From the NCBI GenBank assembly GCA_903844735.1, contig CAIMUX010000001.1, positions 79,521-143,520 of the forward strand: 64,000 nt of DNA, in the 5' to 3' direction. Below are positions 18,225-28,500 of the stretch, piece by piece. The position numbers and the translations under genes were made by a program. The notes beneath the pieces were generated by a model. It did no database searches. It saw only the letters and a list, made by a program, of their open reading frames with translations, and was not told the DNA's origin. The DNA is from Candidatus Eiseniibacteriota bacterium. GTDB lineage: Bacteria; Eisenbacteria; RBG-16-71-46; CAIMUX01. The first letter of the stretch is position 1, and each line of letters begins with the position of its first letter.

Positions 18225-19166
18225 ATGCCTAAGAGCATCGTCGCCGGGATCCTCGCCGGACTATTCGCCCTTTTGCTCTCGATGAGCGCTGCCGCCGAGG
18301 TGATCAACGTGGAGTTCAAGTTCACGCCGTTTGTAGGTGATCCCGCGAAGGAGGACAAGGTCACGACGGTGGCGGGAACGGCGCGCGTGTTCCTCAACGG
18401 CGCTCTGTTCGCCGAGCAAGACGTGAGTGCGGATGAGGTGCCGGTCCTGTTTGACGAGCGCGAGATCGCGCCCTCGGTGTGGGTGCCGGCGTCGTCGTGC
18501 GGCCCGGCGTTGCGCAAGGGGAAGAACACGATCCGCATCGAGTTTGATCCCTCGGACGCGGAGGCGGCGTACCGGGCGCAGCTTCGCTGGGCTGAGGTGA
18601 TGAGCGAGAGCACGGAGGAGAGCGAAGATGGCCGGTCCTCCGCCACGAACCAGAGCGGCGAGGGGGTGGAGGAGAAGGAGGCGAAAGGACACATCGTCTT
18701 TGAACACGCCTTCCAGGCCGACTTCGCCACCGACCTACCGTGGCATCACTATCCGGCCGTCACGTCTCTGAGCGACGCCGACAAGAAGACTTTGGGAGCG
18801 ATAGTCGCCCGGCGCGTCGAGGCCTTTCAGCCTGACTTTTCGAAACTGTACGCCCTGATGGAGGGGAGGGAGGGAATCGATCTGGCGGGCGTGAAGGCGT
18901 CCAAATGCATCGACAAGGCGTATGAGGTCGGCGCGCGCATGGAGGCGCCGCCTGCCGCGGAGATCGAGTTCATGACGTCGGGAAGCCCCGAGGTCGTCAT
19001 CCGCGCGAAGAAGGGGATGCTCTTCTTCCTCTCCGACATGTCGGTCTTCGAGAAGATCACGGACGAAGATGTGCAGATGTGTGTCGGGATGTCGCTTTCG
19101 GTGGTCTACCCGCCGCGCCTCGTGGCGGTTCGCTCGGCTGCCGGCGCGTGGGAGATAGCGTACTAG
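18225..19166 (+). CDS. Exported hypothetical protein
   Basis: 313 aa. Start at 18225 after gggaggt (18212-18218), giving a signal peptide (IVAGILAGLFALLLSMSAAAE). The mature N-terminal part is beta-rich, with an 'ARVFLNGALF' and 'SCGPALRKGKNTIRIEFDP' segment reminiscent of carbohydrate-binding or Ig-like folds. A charged Glu/Ser linker (about 125-150) separates it from an alpha/beta C-terminal part. I do not recognise the family. It ends 3 nt before the amylase start, suggesting cotranscription, but no functional link is shown. Confidence 0.7.
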   Translation: MPKSIVAGILAGLFALLLSMSAAAEVINVEFKFTPFVGDPAKEDKVTTVAGTARVFLNGALFAEQDVSADEVPVLFDEREIAPSVWVPASSCGPALRKGKNTIRIEFDPSDAEAAYRAQLRWAEVMSESTEESEDGRSSATNQSGEGVEEKEAKGHIVFEHAFQADFATDLPWHHYPAVTSLSDADKKTLGAIVARRVEAFQPDFSKLYALMEGREGIDLAGVKASKCIDKAYEVGARMEAPPAAEIEFMTSGSPEVVIRAKKGMLFFLSDMSVFEKITDEDVQMCVGMSLSVVYPPRLVAVRSAAGAWEIAY

Positions 19167-19169
19167 CAT

Positions 19170-20648
19170 ATGTCCGCGATCAACGGCGTGATGATGCAGC
19201 TCTTCCACTGGTACAGCCCGGATGACGGGTCCCACTGGCGCGAGGTGCGCGCCCGCGCCCGCGAGCTGGCCGCGGCGGGCGTCACCGGCGTCTGGCTTCC
19301 GCCGGCCTACAAAGGGATCGGGGGAACGCGCGATGTCGGGTACGGCGTGTACGACATGTACGACTTGGGCGAGTTCGACCAAAAAGGAACGATCCGGACT
19401 AAGTACGGCACCCGTGCTGAGTATCTGGAGGCCGTGCGGGAGCTGCACTCCTCGGGGATCCATGTCTATGCCGATACGGTTCTCAATCATCGGATCGGCG
19501 GCGACGAAGCGGAGAGCCTGCGTGCGACACCGTTTTCCCAGGACGACCGACTGCGGCCGAAGGGTCCGCTCACCGAGATCAGCGCGTATACCCGATTCGG
19601 CTTTCCCGGGCGTGGCGGCCGGTACTCGACCTTCGACTGGTGCGGGCATGACTTCGACGCGGTCGACTTCGACGCGCGGCGTCCGGATGATCGGGGCACC
19701 GTCTACCTGATCGAGGGGAAGCAGTTCGACGGCCAGGTCGCTCTCGAAAAGGGGAACTTTTCCTTCCTGATGGGCTGTGATCTCGATTTTCAGAGCGAGG
19801 AGGTCCGACGCGAAGTCACCGCCTGGGGCAAGTGGTACCTCGATACCACCGGTGTGGACGGTTTCCGGCTCGACGCGGTGAAACATATCGCCAGTTGGTT
19901 CTTTCCCGAGTGGCTGGATGCCATGGAGCGGCATGCCGGCAAGGACCTGTTTGTCGTGGCGGAGTACTGGTCGCCCGACGTCCGGGACCTGCATTCCTAC
20001 CTGGACCGCCTGGGCGGTCGCATCTCTGCGTTTTGCGTGCCGCTGCACTACCGCTTCCATGCGGCAAGCCGCGCGGGGGGGTACTATGACATGCGTCGTC
20101 TCCTGGACGGAACGCTCATGCGGGAGCGGCCCGACGCGGTGGTGACGTTTGTCGATAATCACGACTCGCAGCCGCTGCAGGCGCTGGAGTCGCCGGTCGA
20201 GCCCTGGTTCAAGCCCCTCGCCTACGCGATCATCCTGCTGCGTCAGGAAGGCTATCCGTGCATCTTCGCGCCGGACTACTACGGCGCCACCTACGAGGAC
20301 GTCGGGCGCGACGGAAACCGCTACGGCATTGACATGCCGTCGCACCGTTGGCTTCTCGACAAGTTCCTCCACGCACGGCGCTACTACGCGTACGGAACGC
20401 AGATCGACTACCTGGATGATGCGGACCGGATCGGCTGGACGCGGCTCGGCGATGCGGAGCACCCGCGGGCGATGGCGGTGCTGGTCAGCGATGGACCGGC
20501 CGGCTCGAAGTGGATGAACGTGGCGCGCCCGAACGCGGACTTCACCGACTTGACCGAGCATGTGCGCGAAGCGGTCCGCACGAATGGCGACGGCTGGGGC
20601 GAGTTCCGGTGCCAAGGGGGATCGGTCTCGGTCTGGATTCAGCGATAG
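19170..20648 (+). CDS. Cytoplasmic alpha-amylase, GH13 (subfamily 5-like)
   Basis: 492 aa, no signal peptide, so intracellular. The (beta/alpha)8 barrel begins 'MQLFHWYSPDDGSHW'. Conserved regions are present in order: 'VYADTVLNHR', 'GFRLDAVKHI' with nucleophile Asp235, 'VVAEYW' with acid/base Glu265, and 'FVDNHDSQ' with Asp332. Length and the 'GYPCIFAPDYYGA' segment fit the cytoplasmic amylase type (E. coli AmyA/Bacillus group) that hydrolyses alpha-1,4-glucans to maltodextrins. The preceding gene ends 3 nt upstream. All catalytic residues are intact. Confidence 0.94.
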   Translation: MSAINGVMMQLFHWYSPDDGSHWREVRARARELAAAGVTGVWLPPAYKGIGGTRDVGYGVYDMYDLGEFDQKGTIRTKYGTRAEYLEAVRELHSSGIHVYADTVLNHRIGGDEAESLRATPFSQDDRLRPKGPLTEISAYTRFGFPGRGGRYSTFDWCGHDFDAVDFDARRPDDRGTVYLIEGKQFDGQVALEKGNFSFLMGCDLDFQSEEVRREVTAWGKWYLDTTGVDGFRLDAVKHIASWFFPEWLDAMERHAGKDLFVVAEYWSPDVRDLHSYLDRLGGRISAFCVPLHYRFHAASRAGGYYDMRRLLDGTLMRERPDAVVTFVDNHDSQPLQALESPVEPWFKPLAYAIILLRQEGYPCIFAPDYYGATYEDVGRDGNRYGIDMPSHRWLLDKFLHARRYYAYGTQIDYLDDADRIGWTRLGDAEHPRAMAVLVSDGPAGSKWMNVARPNADFTDLTEHVREAVRTNGDGWGEFRCQGGSVSVWIQR

Positions 20649-20697
20649 CCTTCCGCAAAGAGATGCCGGTTCCGTGCCCATGAAGAAGGAGATGACG

Positions 20698-23600
20698 ATG
20701 TCGAAACGACCGATGTTTTGGATCTTTCTCGTACTTCTCGCCGGTCTCAGTTTGTTCTTCGCGGTCGCCAACTTCTCCAAGGTCATGCAGATCGTCTCCT
20801 TGGATTTGAAGATGGATCGTCGTGCCGCTCTGAGTGCCGCGCGGAGCCTGGCGGAGCAGAACCACTGGGGTCCCTTCGGCGCCTACAAGCAGGCGGCGTC
20901 CTTCTCCGTGGATGACACCGTCAAGACCTTCGTCGAGCTTGAGGGTGGGGGCAAAGACGCCTTCGGGAGCATGCTGAATCGCGGTCTTTATGCCGCCTAC
21001 GCATGGCGCGTCCGCCACTTCCGCGAGGGTGAGGCTAACGAGACGACCGTTCTGTTCACACCCGAGGGCAAGCCCTATGGCTTCGTCGAGAAACTGCGGG
21101 AAGACGCTCCCGGCCCGAGCCTGAGCGAGACGGAAGCGAGAACCCTGGCCGAGGGCCAGGCGGGCCGAGTCTGGCAGGCGGATCTTTCCCAATTCCTGTC
21201 CGCCGAGACCTCCAAGGAGGTCAAACCGTCCGGCAGAACGGACTACACCTTCGTCTATGAGCGCCCGAGCGAGCGCCAGGGCGAAGGTCGCTATCGCCTG
21301 CGCTTGGTCGTGGCGGGCGACCGGCTCATCGAGTTAACCCATTTTCTGAAGGTGCCGGAGGCGTTCGCGCGTCGCTACGAAGGGATGCGCTCGGCCAATA
21401 ACGCCATCGCTCTCGGCGCCATGGCCCTGGCCGTCGTGCTGTACCTGATCGGGGGCGGCGGCATCGGACTGTTCAAACTCCTGCGCCAACGCTGGGTCAT
21501 CTGGCGAACTCCCGTGATCCTGGCCGTGATCATCGCCTTCGTGGAGGCACTGGGTGCGATCAATTCCTGGCCTATCGACTGGATGCACTACGATACGGCG
21601 CTGTCGGGCAATACCTTCATGCTCAACCGCGTCCTCCAGGTTCTGCTGATGTTCTTCGTCGAGGTCTTCATCCTCTCCGTGAGCCTGATCGCAGCCGAGA
21701 GTCTCACGCGTCGTGCCTTTCCCGCCCACCCACAGTTCTGGCGGATCTGGTCGAGGGATGCGGCGGGGACGGTCCAGGTGCTTGGCCGGACTATCGGCGG
21801 ATACCTCTACGCGTGCATCGAGCTGGCCTACATTGTGGGGTTCTACCTCATCGCCATCCGTTTCTTTCACTGGTGGACGCCGGCCGAATCCTTGGTCGAT
21901 CCGGACATCCTGGCGCACTACCTGCCTTGGCTTTCGGCCGTGGCCCCTTCCCTGCACGCGGGTGTTTGGGAGGAAGCGCTCTTCCGCGCCATACCGATCG
22001 CCGGGGCTGCCCTCATAGGGAGCCGCTGGGGCCATCGCCGGTGGTGGATCGGCGGGGCCCTGGTTCTGCAAGCGGTCATTTTCGGAGCCGGACACGCGAG
22101 CTACCCCTCCGAACCGGCCTACTCGCGGCTGGTGGAGCTGATCCTTCCCGCCTTTGCCTGGGGAATCATCTACCTCTGCTTTGGACTTCTTCCCGTCATC
22201 ATCATGCACTACGTTTTCGACTTGGCCCTCTTCGCGATTCCCTTGTTCACCTCGACATCCGCGGGAGCGTGGGTAGATCAGGTGATGATCGTGCTTTGTG
22301 GGCTGTTGCCTTTGGGTATTGTGCTCGTGGCCCGAGTGCGGGCGGGGGCCTGGGGCCCGCTGGGAGAATCGCTGTTCAACCGCGCCTGGGTGCCACCGGT
22401 GCCGAAGGTGGTAGCGGCCCCCGCATCGTCGTCGTCGGTGTCGGCGTCGGCGTCGGCATCGGCGTCGGTGGCAATGTCTGCGGCAACGTCTGCGGCAACG
22501 TCTGCGGCAACGTCGTCGGCGACGTCTGCGGCGGTGCTTCAGGCGATCTCCGTTTCCACGACTCCCACGCGGGTCTCGTGGCCTCGGGTGCGGTGGGTGC
22601 TGCCCCTGGGGATCGCCGGACTCGTGGTGTGTGGGCTCGTCGGACTTCACGCCGACTCCCCGGGGCTTGGCATCGGTCGCGGGGAGGCGCGCGCGCGAGG
22701 CGTGCGGGCTCTTTCCGAGGCTGGATTCCAGCGGTCGGATCCATGGAAGACGCTCACCACGGTCGAGGCCAGGATCGATGCCAAGAATCAGTTTGTCTGG
22801 CGCACCGCCGGGCGCGACGTCTATCGATCGCTGCTCGGGACTTATGTGATGCCGGCCTCTTGGGCCGTCAGGGAAGCCTCGTATACCGGTGATGTCGCCG
22901 AGCGAGCGGAGGAGTGGGAGGCCTGGCTGGCCGGCGATGGGTCCCTCCTCCGGGTTCGGCACCAACTGCCGCAAGCCCGACCCGGATCGACCCTGGACGA
23001 GGGTTCCGCGCGCACAATCGCCGGTCAGGCGATCCGAGAGCGTTTCCACCTGGAACCGTCCGCTCTCAAGGAGATCTCGGCGGTCTCCGCCAAGCTCCCT
23101 GCGCGGCGCGACTGGACCTTCACTTTCGCGGACACCGCCGGCCACACACTCAAGCAGGGTGAGCTGCGGCTCGCGGTCGAGATAGCGGGGGACCAAGTCG
23201 TGGATGCCCGCCGCTTCGTGTTCATTCCCGAGGAGTGGGAGAGAAGCTTTCAGAGCGAGGATGGCCTGCTCAGGGCCTTTGGTGTCGTTCACGGGGGGCT
23301 GCTGGCCCTGGTGCTCCTCGCCGCCGGGGTTGTCGCCATCGTCCTTTGGAGCCGGGGGATCTTCTCGTTGCGGGCGGGAGGTTGGACCTTCGCCGTGCTG
23401 GCCGTCGTTTTCTTCGTTGGAGTCGCGAATGGCTGGCCGGCGATGGAGGCCCGTTTTTCGACTGCCCAACCGCTGCGGCTACAACAGGCCGTGGGTCTTC
23501 TATCCGGCGGGCTGGTGCAGCTCATCCTGGCTGCGCTTTTCGGACTCCTCGGCGGACTGGGGGCAAGCTACCTGCGCGCGGATGCCCCGTCCCGCCCCAA

Positions 23601-24162
23601 AGCGCCGCGGGCGCTGGGTGTCGCGCTTGGGCTGATCGCTGCGGGCGTGATCCGCTTGCTCTGGCTCTGGTCGCGAACGAGCAAGCCCGCCGGCCTGGAT
23701 TTCTCTGGGGCGGACATGACCATTCCCGTCCTCAGAGACGCCATCTCGCCCATCGCCGCTGTGCTGATACGAAGCGTCATTCTGCTGGTGCTGGTCCGGG
23801 CCGCGGACTGGTACAGCAAGGGTTGGACTGAGCGGCGGGCCACGACGGCGCTGCTGCTGTTTCTCTTCGGGGCCACGGCCGGACACCTTGGGAGCGGGGG
23901 CACGACCGCCATTTGGCTCGGGCAGGCGGTGGTTTCAGGGCTGGTCTTTGTCGCTGCCTATACTCTGGCTCTCCGCCACGATATCTCGCTGGCGCCGGTG
24001 GCCATCGGCACGATGGTGGCGCTGGGCCAGATCCGCGCGGCGATCTGGGGGGCCTACCCTGGTGCCACGGTCGGCGCGCTGATCGGCCTGGTGGCGGTGA
24101 TCGTGGTCACCGTGCTGTCGGTCAGGATGCTGCGGGGGCAGGCGCCTATCTCGAATCCATGA
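20698..24162 (+). CDS. Large membrane protein with CPBP intramembrane protease core and duplicated extracytoplasmic domains
   Basis: 1154 aa. Three in-frame ATGs occur (20680, 20692, 20698); 20698 is preferred because agaaggag sits 6 nt ahead. A membrane anchor (residues 7-25) is followed by an extracytoplasmic domain with PepSY-like turns ('GPSLSETEARTLAE'). Several membrane helices then carry the CPBP (Abi/CAAX-type) motifs EExxxR (Glu425-Glu426, 'WEEALFR'), FxxxH (His466, 'FGAGH') and HxxxD (His504, 'HYVFD'). A Ser/Ala-rich linker (about 576-615) leads to a second ectodomain ('GSTLDEGSARTIAG') that echoes the first, then about six more helices without CPBP motifs. Such doubling is unusual. 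Substrate unknown; family members include intramembrane endopeptidases. Confidence 0.75.
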   Translation: MSKRPMFWIFLVLLAGLSLFFAVANFSKVMQIVSLDLKMDRRAALSAARSLAEQNHWGPFGAYKQAASFSVDDTVKTFVELEGGGKDAFGSMLNRGLYAAYAWRVRHFREGEANETTVLFTPEGKPYGFVEKLREDAPGPSLSETEARTLAEGQAGRVWQADLSQFLSAETSKEVKPSGRTDYTFVYERPSERQGEGRYRLRLVVAGDRLIELTHFLKVPEAFARRYEGMRSANNAIALGAMALAVVLYLIGGGGIGLFKLLRQRWVIWRTPVILAVIIAFVEALGAINSWPIDWMHYDTALSGNTFMLNRVLQVLLMFFVEVFILSVSLIAAESLTRRAFPAHPQFWRIWSRDAAGTVQVLGRTIGGYLYACIELAYIVGFYLIAIRFFHWWTPAESLVDPDILAHYLPWLSAVAPSLHAGVWEEALFRAIPIAGAALIGSRWGHRRWWIGGALVLQAVIFGAGHASYPSEPAYSRLVELILPAFAWGIIYLCFGLLPVIIMHYVFDLALFAIPLFTSTSAGAWVDQVMIVLCGLLPLGIVLVARVRAGAWGPLGESLFNRAWVPPVPKVVAAPASSSSVSASASASASVAMSAATSAATSAATSSATSAAVLQAISVSTTPTRVSWPRVRWVLPLGIAGLVVCGLVGLHADSPGLGIGRGEARARGVRALSEAGFQRSDPWKTLTTVEARIDAKNQFVWRTAGRDVYRSLLGTYVMPASWAVREASYTGDVAERAEEWEAWLAGDGSLLRVRHQLPQARPGSTLDEGSARTIAGQAIRERFHLEPSALKEISAVSAKLPARRDWTFTFADTAGHTLKQGELRLAVEIAGDQVVDARRFVFIPEEWERSFQSEDGLLRAFGVVHGGLLALVLLAAGVVAIVLWSRGIFSLRAGGWTFAVLAVVFFVGVANGWPAMEARFSTAQPLRLQQAVGLLSGGLVQLILAALFGLLGGLGASYLRADAPSRPKAPRALGVALGLIAAGVIRLLWLWSRTSKPAGLDFSGADMTIPVLRDAISPIAAVLIRSVILLVLVRAADWYSKGWTERRATTALLLFLFGATAGHLGSGGTTAIWLGQAVVSGLVFVAAYTLALRHDISLAPVAIGTMVALGQIRAAIWGAYPGATVGALIGLVAVIVVTVLSVRMLRGQAPISNP
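22425..22535 (+). repeat. Short tandem repeats coding a Ser/Ala linker
   Basis: Hexamer runs (tcggcg/tcggtg) at about 22433-22470 pass into a 12-bp unit (gcaacgtctgcg) repeated about three times at 22471-22520. All periods are multiples of three, so the frame of the membrane protein is kept and copy number can vary without breaking the gene. Confidence 0.8.
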
Positions 24163-24399
24163 TTCTTCCCGGGAAGAGAACACTTCCGGTGACCGAATCA
24201 GGGGCGAGGAAGGCAAACGGATGGTCGGCCGTGAAGGACGGACCCACGCTAAGGGCCGAGCCGTGTCCGGCCGACACCGTAAAGGATGGAAGATGGTGGG
24301 TCTCGCCGGCGCGCGACTCCCGCCGACCAGGGCCGGCCCGGCTGCCTGAGGAAGTCCGGCTGCCCCGATGGGGTGGTGAGCCGGCCGAGAAAGGATTCC

Positions 24400-25302
24400 A
24401 TGAGCTACTCGACGGAAGTGCTGGATCTGATCGGCAACACGCCTCTGATCAAACTGACGCGGTTCACCGACATGACCGTCTACGCGAAGGCCGAGTTCCT
24501 CAATCCCGGTGGGAGCATCAAGGATCGCGTCGCCAAGCACATCATCTTCGAGGCCGAAAGAAGCGGAGCACTGGCCCCCGGCGTGCCCATTGTTGAGGCC
24601 ACCTCCGGCAACACGGGAATCGGCATCGCCCTGGTCGGCGCGCAACGGGGCCATCCGGTCAAGATCGTCATGCCCGAGAACATGAGCGAGGAACGCAAAA
24701 AGATCATCCTGGCACTGGGGGCCGAACTGATTCTCACCCCGGCCGAGAAGGGCGTGGACGAGGCGATCCGCGTGGCCAATGAGATCACCGCGCAGGTGAA
24801 CGGTTGGCGATTCAACCAGTTCGACAACCCGCTCAACCCGGAAACGCACTACCTTTTCACCGGCCGCGAGATCTGGGAGAGCCTGGAGGGCAGGGTTCAT
24901 GCCTTCGTCGCCGGAGTGGGCAGCGGCGGCACCCTGGGCGGGGTCGGTCGGTTCCTCAAGGAGCGCGATCCGTCCGTGCGCATCATCGCGGTCGAACCAA
25001 AGCAAACCGCGGCCCTGCTCCGCCAGGAACCCGGACTCCATGCGATTCAAGGGATCGGCGACGGGTTCGTGCCGAGCTGTCTCGACACGCAGTTGATTGA
25101 TGATCTGCTGACGGTCAGCGACGAGGACGCCATTGCCACCACCCGGCAGCTCGCCCGCGCGCAGGGGCTCCTGGTGGGCACATCCTCCGGGGCCAATGTC
25201 TGGGCGGCGACCTTCATTGCCCGTGCCCTGGGGCCGACCCACAACGTGGTCACCGTGCTTCCCGATCGCGCTGAGCGCTACTTCAGCACAGCCTTGATCT
25301 AG
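24400..25302 (+). CDS. cysK: Cysteine synthase (O-acetylserine sulfhydrylase)
   Basis: 300 aa, slightly short but complete. The start at 24400 follows gaaagga and gives the canonical beginning 'VLDLIGNTPLIKL'. The pyridoxal-phosphate lysine is Lys41 in 'NPGGSIKDRVA'. The 'EATSGNTGIGIA' asparagine loop, the phosphate-binding 'VGSGGTLGGVG' and the 'GTSSGAN' motif are all present. It makes cysteine from O-acetylserine and sulfide in the cytoplasm. Close relatives use cystathionine (CBS-type), but no CBS domains are attached. A 237-nt leader precedes it, in which I found no known riboswitch. Confidence 0.93.
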   Translation: MSYSTEVLDLIGNTPLIKLTRFTDMTVYAKAEFLNPGGSIKDRVAKHIIFEAERSGALAPGVPIVEATSGNTGIGIALVGAQRGHPVKIVMPENMSEERKKIILALGAELILTPAEKGVDEAIRVANEITAQVNGWRFNQFDNPLNPETHYLFTGREIWESLEGRVHAFVAGVGSGGTLGGVGRFLKERDPSVRIIAVEPKQTAALLRQEPGLHAIQGIGDGFVPSCLDTQLIDDLLTVSDEDAIATTRQLARAQGLLVGTSSGANVWAATFIARALGPTHNVVTVLPDRAERYFSTALI

Positions 25303-25579
25303 CTCGCCGTTCCGCCCCGCGCCCCGGCTATCGCATCTCGATCTGCCGATCAACGTGCACCGGGCCGGTCGGTGTGGCCGGGGAAGGCGCACTTCGCGTT
25401 ACCCAGCCAACGGGGACCGGCATTTCGGCCTTGACACCGTCTCCTATAGCGCCGAGGATCCCGGCAGGCTCCAGGGGTTGACCGTTCGCCTGCCCGGCAG
25501 GGTGGCTTGCCACAACGATACGGATGTTATCTCCTGGCGACCGCCTCCCTGCTCGGCATCGCTGTATGGGAGGTGTCTC

Positions 25580-28500
25580 ATGTTCCGTATTTCCCGCCTG
25601 CGTTGCCCCGGCCTTGGGTTGTTCCTTCTCCTGCTGATCGCGTTGTTTCCTTTCGGAGCGAGAGCCGAGGGCTTTCGATTGCTGGAGTCAAGCGAGTTCG
25701 CGATCGAAGTGGAGTGCACGCTGCCACCCATGAAGATGGACACCGTGTCGGTGGGAGGCTCCGTCTACACGAAGGTGGACATCGCCGACTCCGGAACCGG
25801 CGGTGGCGAGGGGGCGCCGCGCCTCCCGGTTCTTCGACGCCTGCTGGAGGTTCCGTTTGGCGCCGTATGGAGCGTCTTCGTGGAAGCCCCGGAGTTCCGG
25901 GAAGTCCCGCTGACCGCGCCCGTTCTTCCACTACAGCCGGTTCAGTACGGTAACGACCCTGTGCCGCCGTTCGTTCTGAATGCCCAGGCCTATTCCAAGG
26001 CCGGGTTTTCGGCGACGCCGCTGGCTCAGTTGCGGGAACTCGGCACGATGCGCCAGCACCGGCTGGCGCTGCTGCAGGTCGACGCGGTGCAGTACGATCC
26101 GGCGCGACGGGTTCTGCGGGTTCTGGAGCGGGCCCGGATCCGAATCGTGTTTCAGGGCACAGCGGCACCGATGCCTGCGGCCGAACAGGAGCGACTTCGT
26201 TCTCCGCTTTTCGATTCGGTCGTGCAGCGGCTGGTTCTGAATGCGCCGCCGGCGCGCTACTTCCCCGGGCCTCCGGTCGGCTTGCTGGTGGTCTCCGCGG
26301 CTGAGTTCGCTGACGATCCTGTCCTGGCCGCGTTCCTGGCCTCCAAGGCCCGCCGCGGACTGCAGGTCACCCACGTTTCGACGGCCGAGATCGGCAGCAC
26401 TACCACCGCGATCAGGGACTACATCCGGAATGCGTTCTGGAATTGGGCCGTGCCGCCGACCTTCGTGCTTCTGGTCGGAGACACCCCGGCGATCCCCCAT
26501 TGGAGCGGGATCGGCGACCCGTTCTTCCCCCCGACCGATCTCTACTACGGAGTCATGTGGCAAGAGGACGCCTACGCCGAGTACTTTCCGGATCTGGCCG
26601 TCGGCCGGCTCTCCGTGGACGATGCCACCCAATTGCACAACATCTTGGGCAAGATCCGGTCCTACGAAGAGGTCGGCTGGGTTGGGAACGACACATGGGA
26701 GCGGTCCGCCGCCTTCATGGCCGGCCTGGATCACGCCGGGGACCACGAGGGCGAGCTCAACGCAGTCATCAATGCGTTCTTGGATCCGCGTGGGTACAAT
26801 CCGGACAGGCTCTACTGCTACACCAACCACGCGACGTCGAAGCAGGTAGCGGATGCGTTCAACGAGGGGCGAGCGCTGGGAACCTACAGTGGGCACGGGA
26901 CCGAGGTAATGTGGTCGGATGGACCTGTGTTCCGTCAGAGCGATGTCAGGAGCCTGACCAACGAGGTCTATCCCTTGATCCAGTCGTACTCGTGCATGAC
27001 CGGCGACTACACGATGCCGGAGTGTTTCGGAGAGACCTGGATCCGAGGTCCGCACGGGGCGGTGGGGTTCTTCGGCTCGAGCGTGGAATCGGCGACTCTG
27101 GCGGATGTCATTCTCTCGTGGCATTTCTACGAGGCCGCCTACAACGCCCAGGCGGAGGGGTACCCCAGCAACCAGACTTGGATGGGTGGAATGGTCGTCT
27201 ATGCGAAGCTGACGTACGCCCAGCACATGGGATACGAGTGGTCGCGGGGATACTTGGAGCAGTACAATCTCCTGGGAGATCCTTCCGTCGATATGTGGAC
27301 CGGCGTCCCCGCGGTGATCCAGGTAGAAGCCCCCCAGCTCCTGGTCGAAGGTCCGACAGGGCTCGAGATCAGCACGGCGGGTTCGCCGAATCTCATGGTC
27401 ACCGCCCGAAAGCAGGACGGGCAGGGCGATTTCTTCGTCGTCGCGTGGACCGATTCCACCGGCCACGCCGACCTGTCCTTTCCCGGCCCGATCGGACCAG
27501 GGACGTTGGCCCTGTCCGTCACCGGTCACGATCGGGCTCCGTGGTACCGGGAGGTACCGGTCATCCCGCCCGGCAAACCCACCCTCGTCGCGGACACCCT
27601 GCGCGTGCTTGACCTCGCGGGAGACGCGGACGGCCAGTGTGATGCCGGAGAGACCTTCGGACTGACCCTGGACCTGAAAAACATCGGCTTCGAGGTGGCC
27701 GTAGGGGCGTGGGGATTCCTGCTGTCGTCCACGCCTCCAGGCCTGGAAATCATCACCGGCCTGCGTTCGTATGGAGATATCGCTCCCGGAGATACGCGGA
27801 CCAACGACCAGCCGTTCGAGGTCCGCCTGCCCAGCAACGTCCCCGATCAGCAAGAAATGCTCGTGAACCTGAGCGTGGAATCCGACAACCCGCGGCTCTG
27901 GAATCTCCACTACCACCTCACCGCGCGGGCGCCGACGCTTCAGGTCTGCGGTGATCTGGTTGACGACAGTCCGCCCCGGGGCGACGGGGACGGCGTGGCG
28001 GACCCGGGCGAGACCCTCTACCTCTCGTTCTGGATTGAGAACACCGGTCACGCGGCTGCGGGAGACCTGGCCGGCGGTCTGGCGTGTCAGGATCCGAACG
28101 CGGAGATCCTCGATGCGGACGGTCGGTGCCTCGGTGTCGAGGTTGGGCAGCGCGCGCTGCTGGGATCGTATAAGGTGAAGATACTCGACGCCTGTCCGAG
28201 TTCCTCGCGGCTGGCCCTGCAATCCGTGATCAGCACCCCCGATGGGGAGCTAACCACGCTTTCCTACGACTTGGTGGTGGGGCCGTGGTTCGATGACGCC
28301 GAGGTCGATCGCGGATGGCAACTGAGCGCACCGGGAGATGACGCCACCAACGGGTTCTGGGAACGCCTGGATCCTATTCTCACCCTTTCCCTTGCTTGGC
28401 ACGGAGAGTTCGTCCAACCGGGCGAGGACCATACGCCTGGCCTCCTGAATCGTCGCTGTTTCTTTACACGCAACCCCATCGGTCAGATGTATCCGCCGGG

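Noticed and set aside
24163..24399. Possible riboswitch or RNase P-like RNA before cysK ('gaggaagtccgg')
   Set aside because: The string resembles the start of RNase P RNA, but the region is too short, the matching distal P4 strand is absent, and no SAM or cobalamin consensus could be built.
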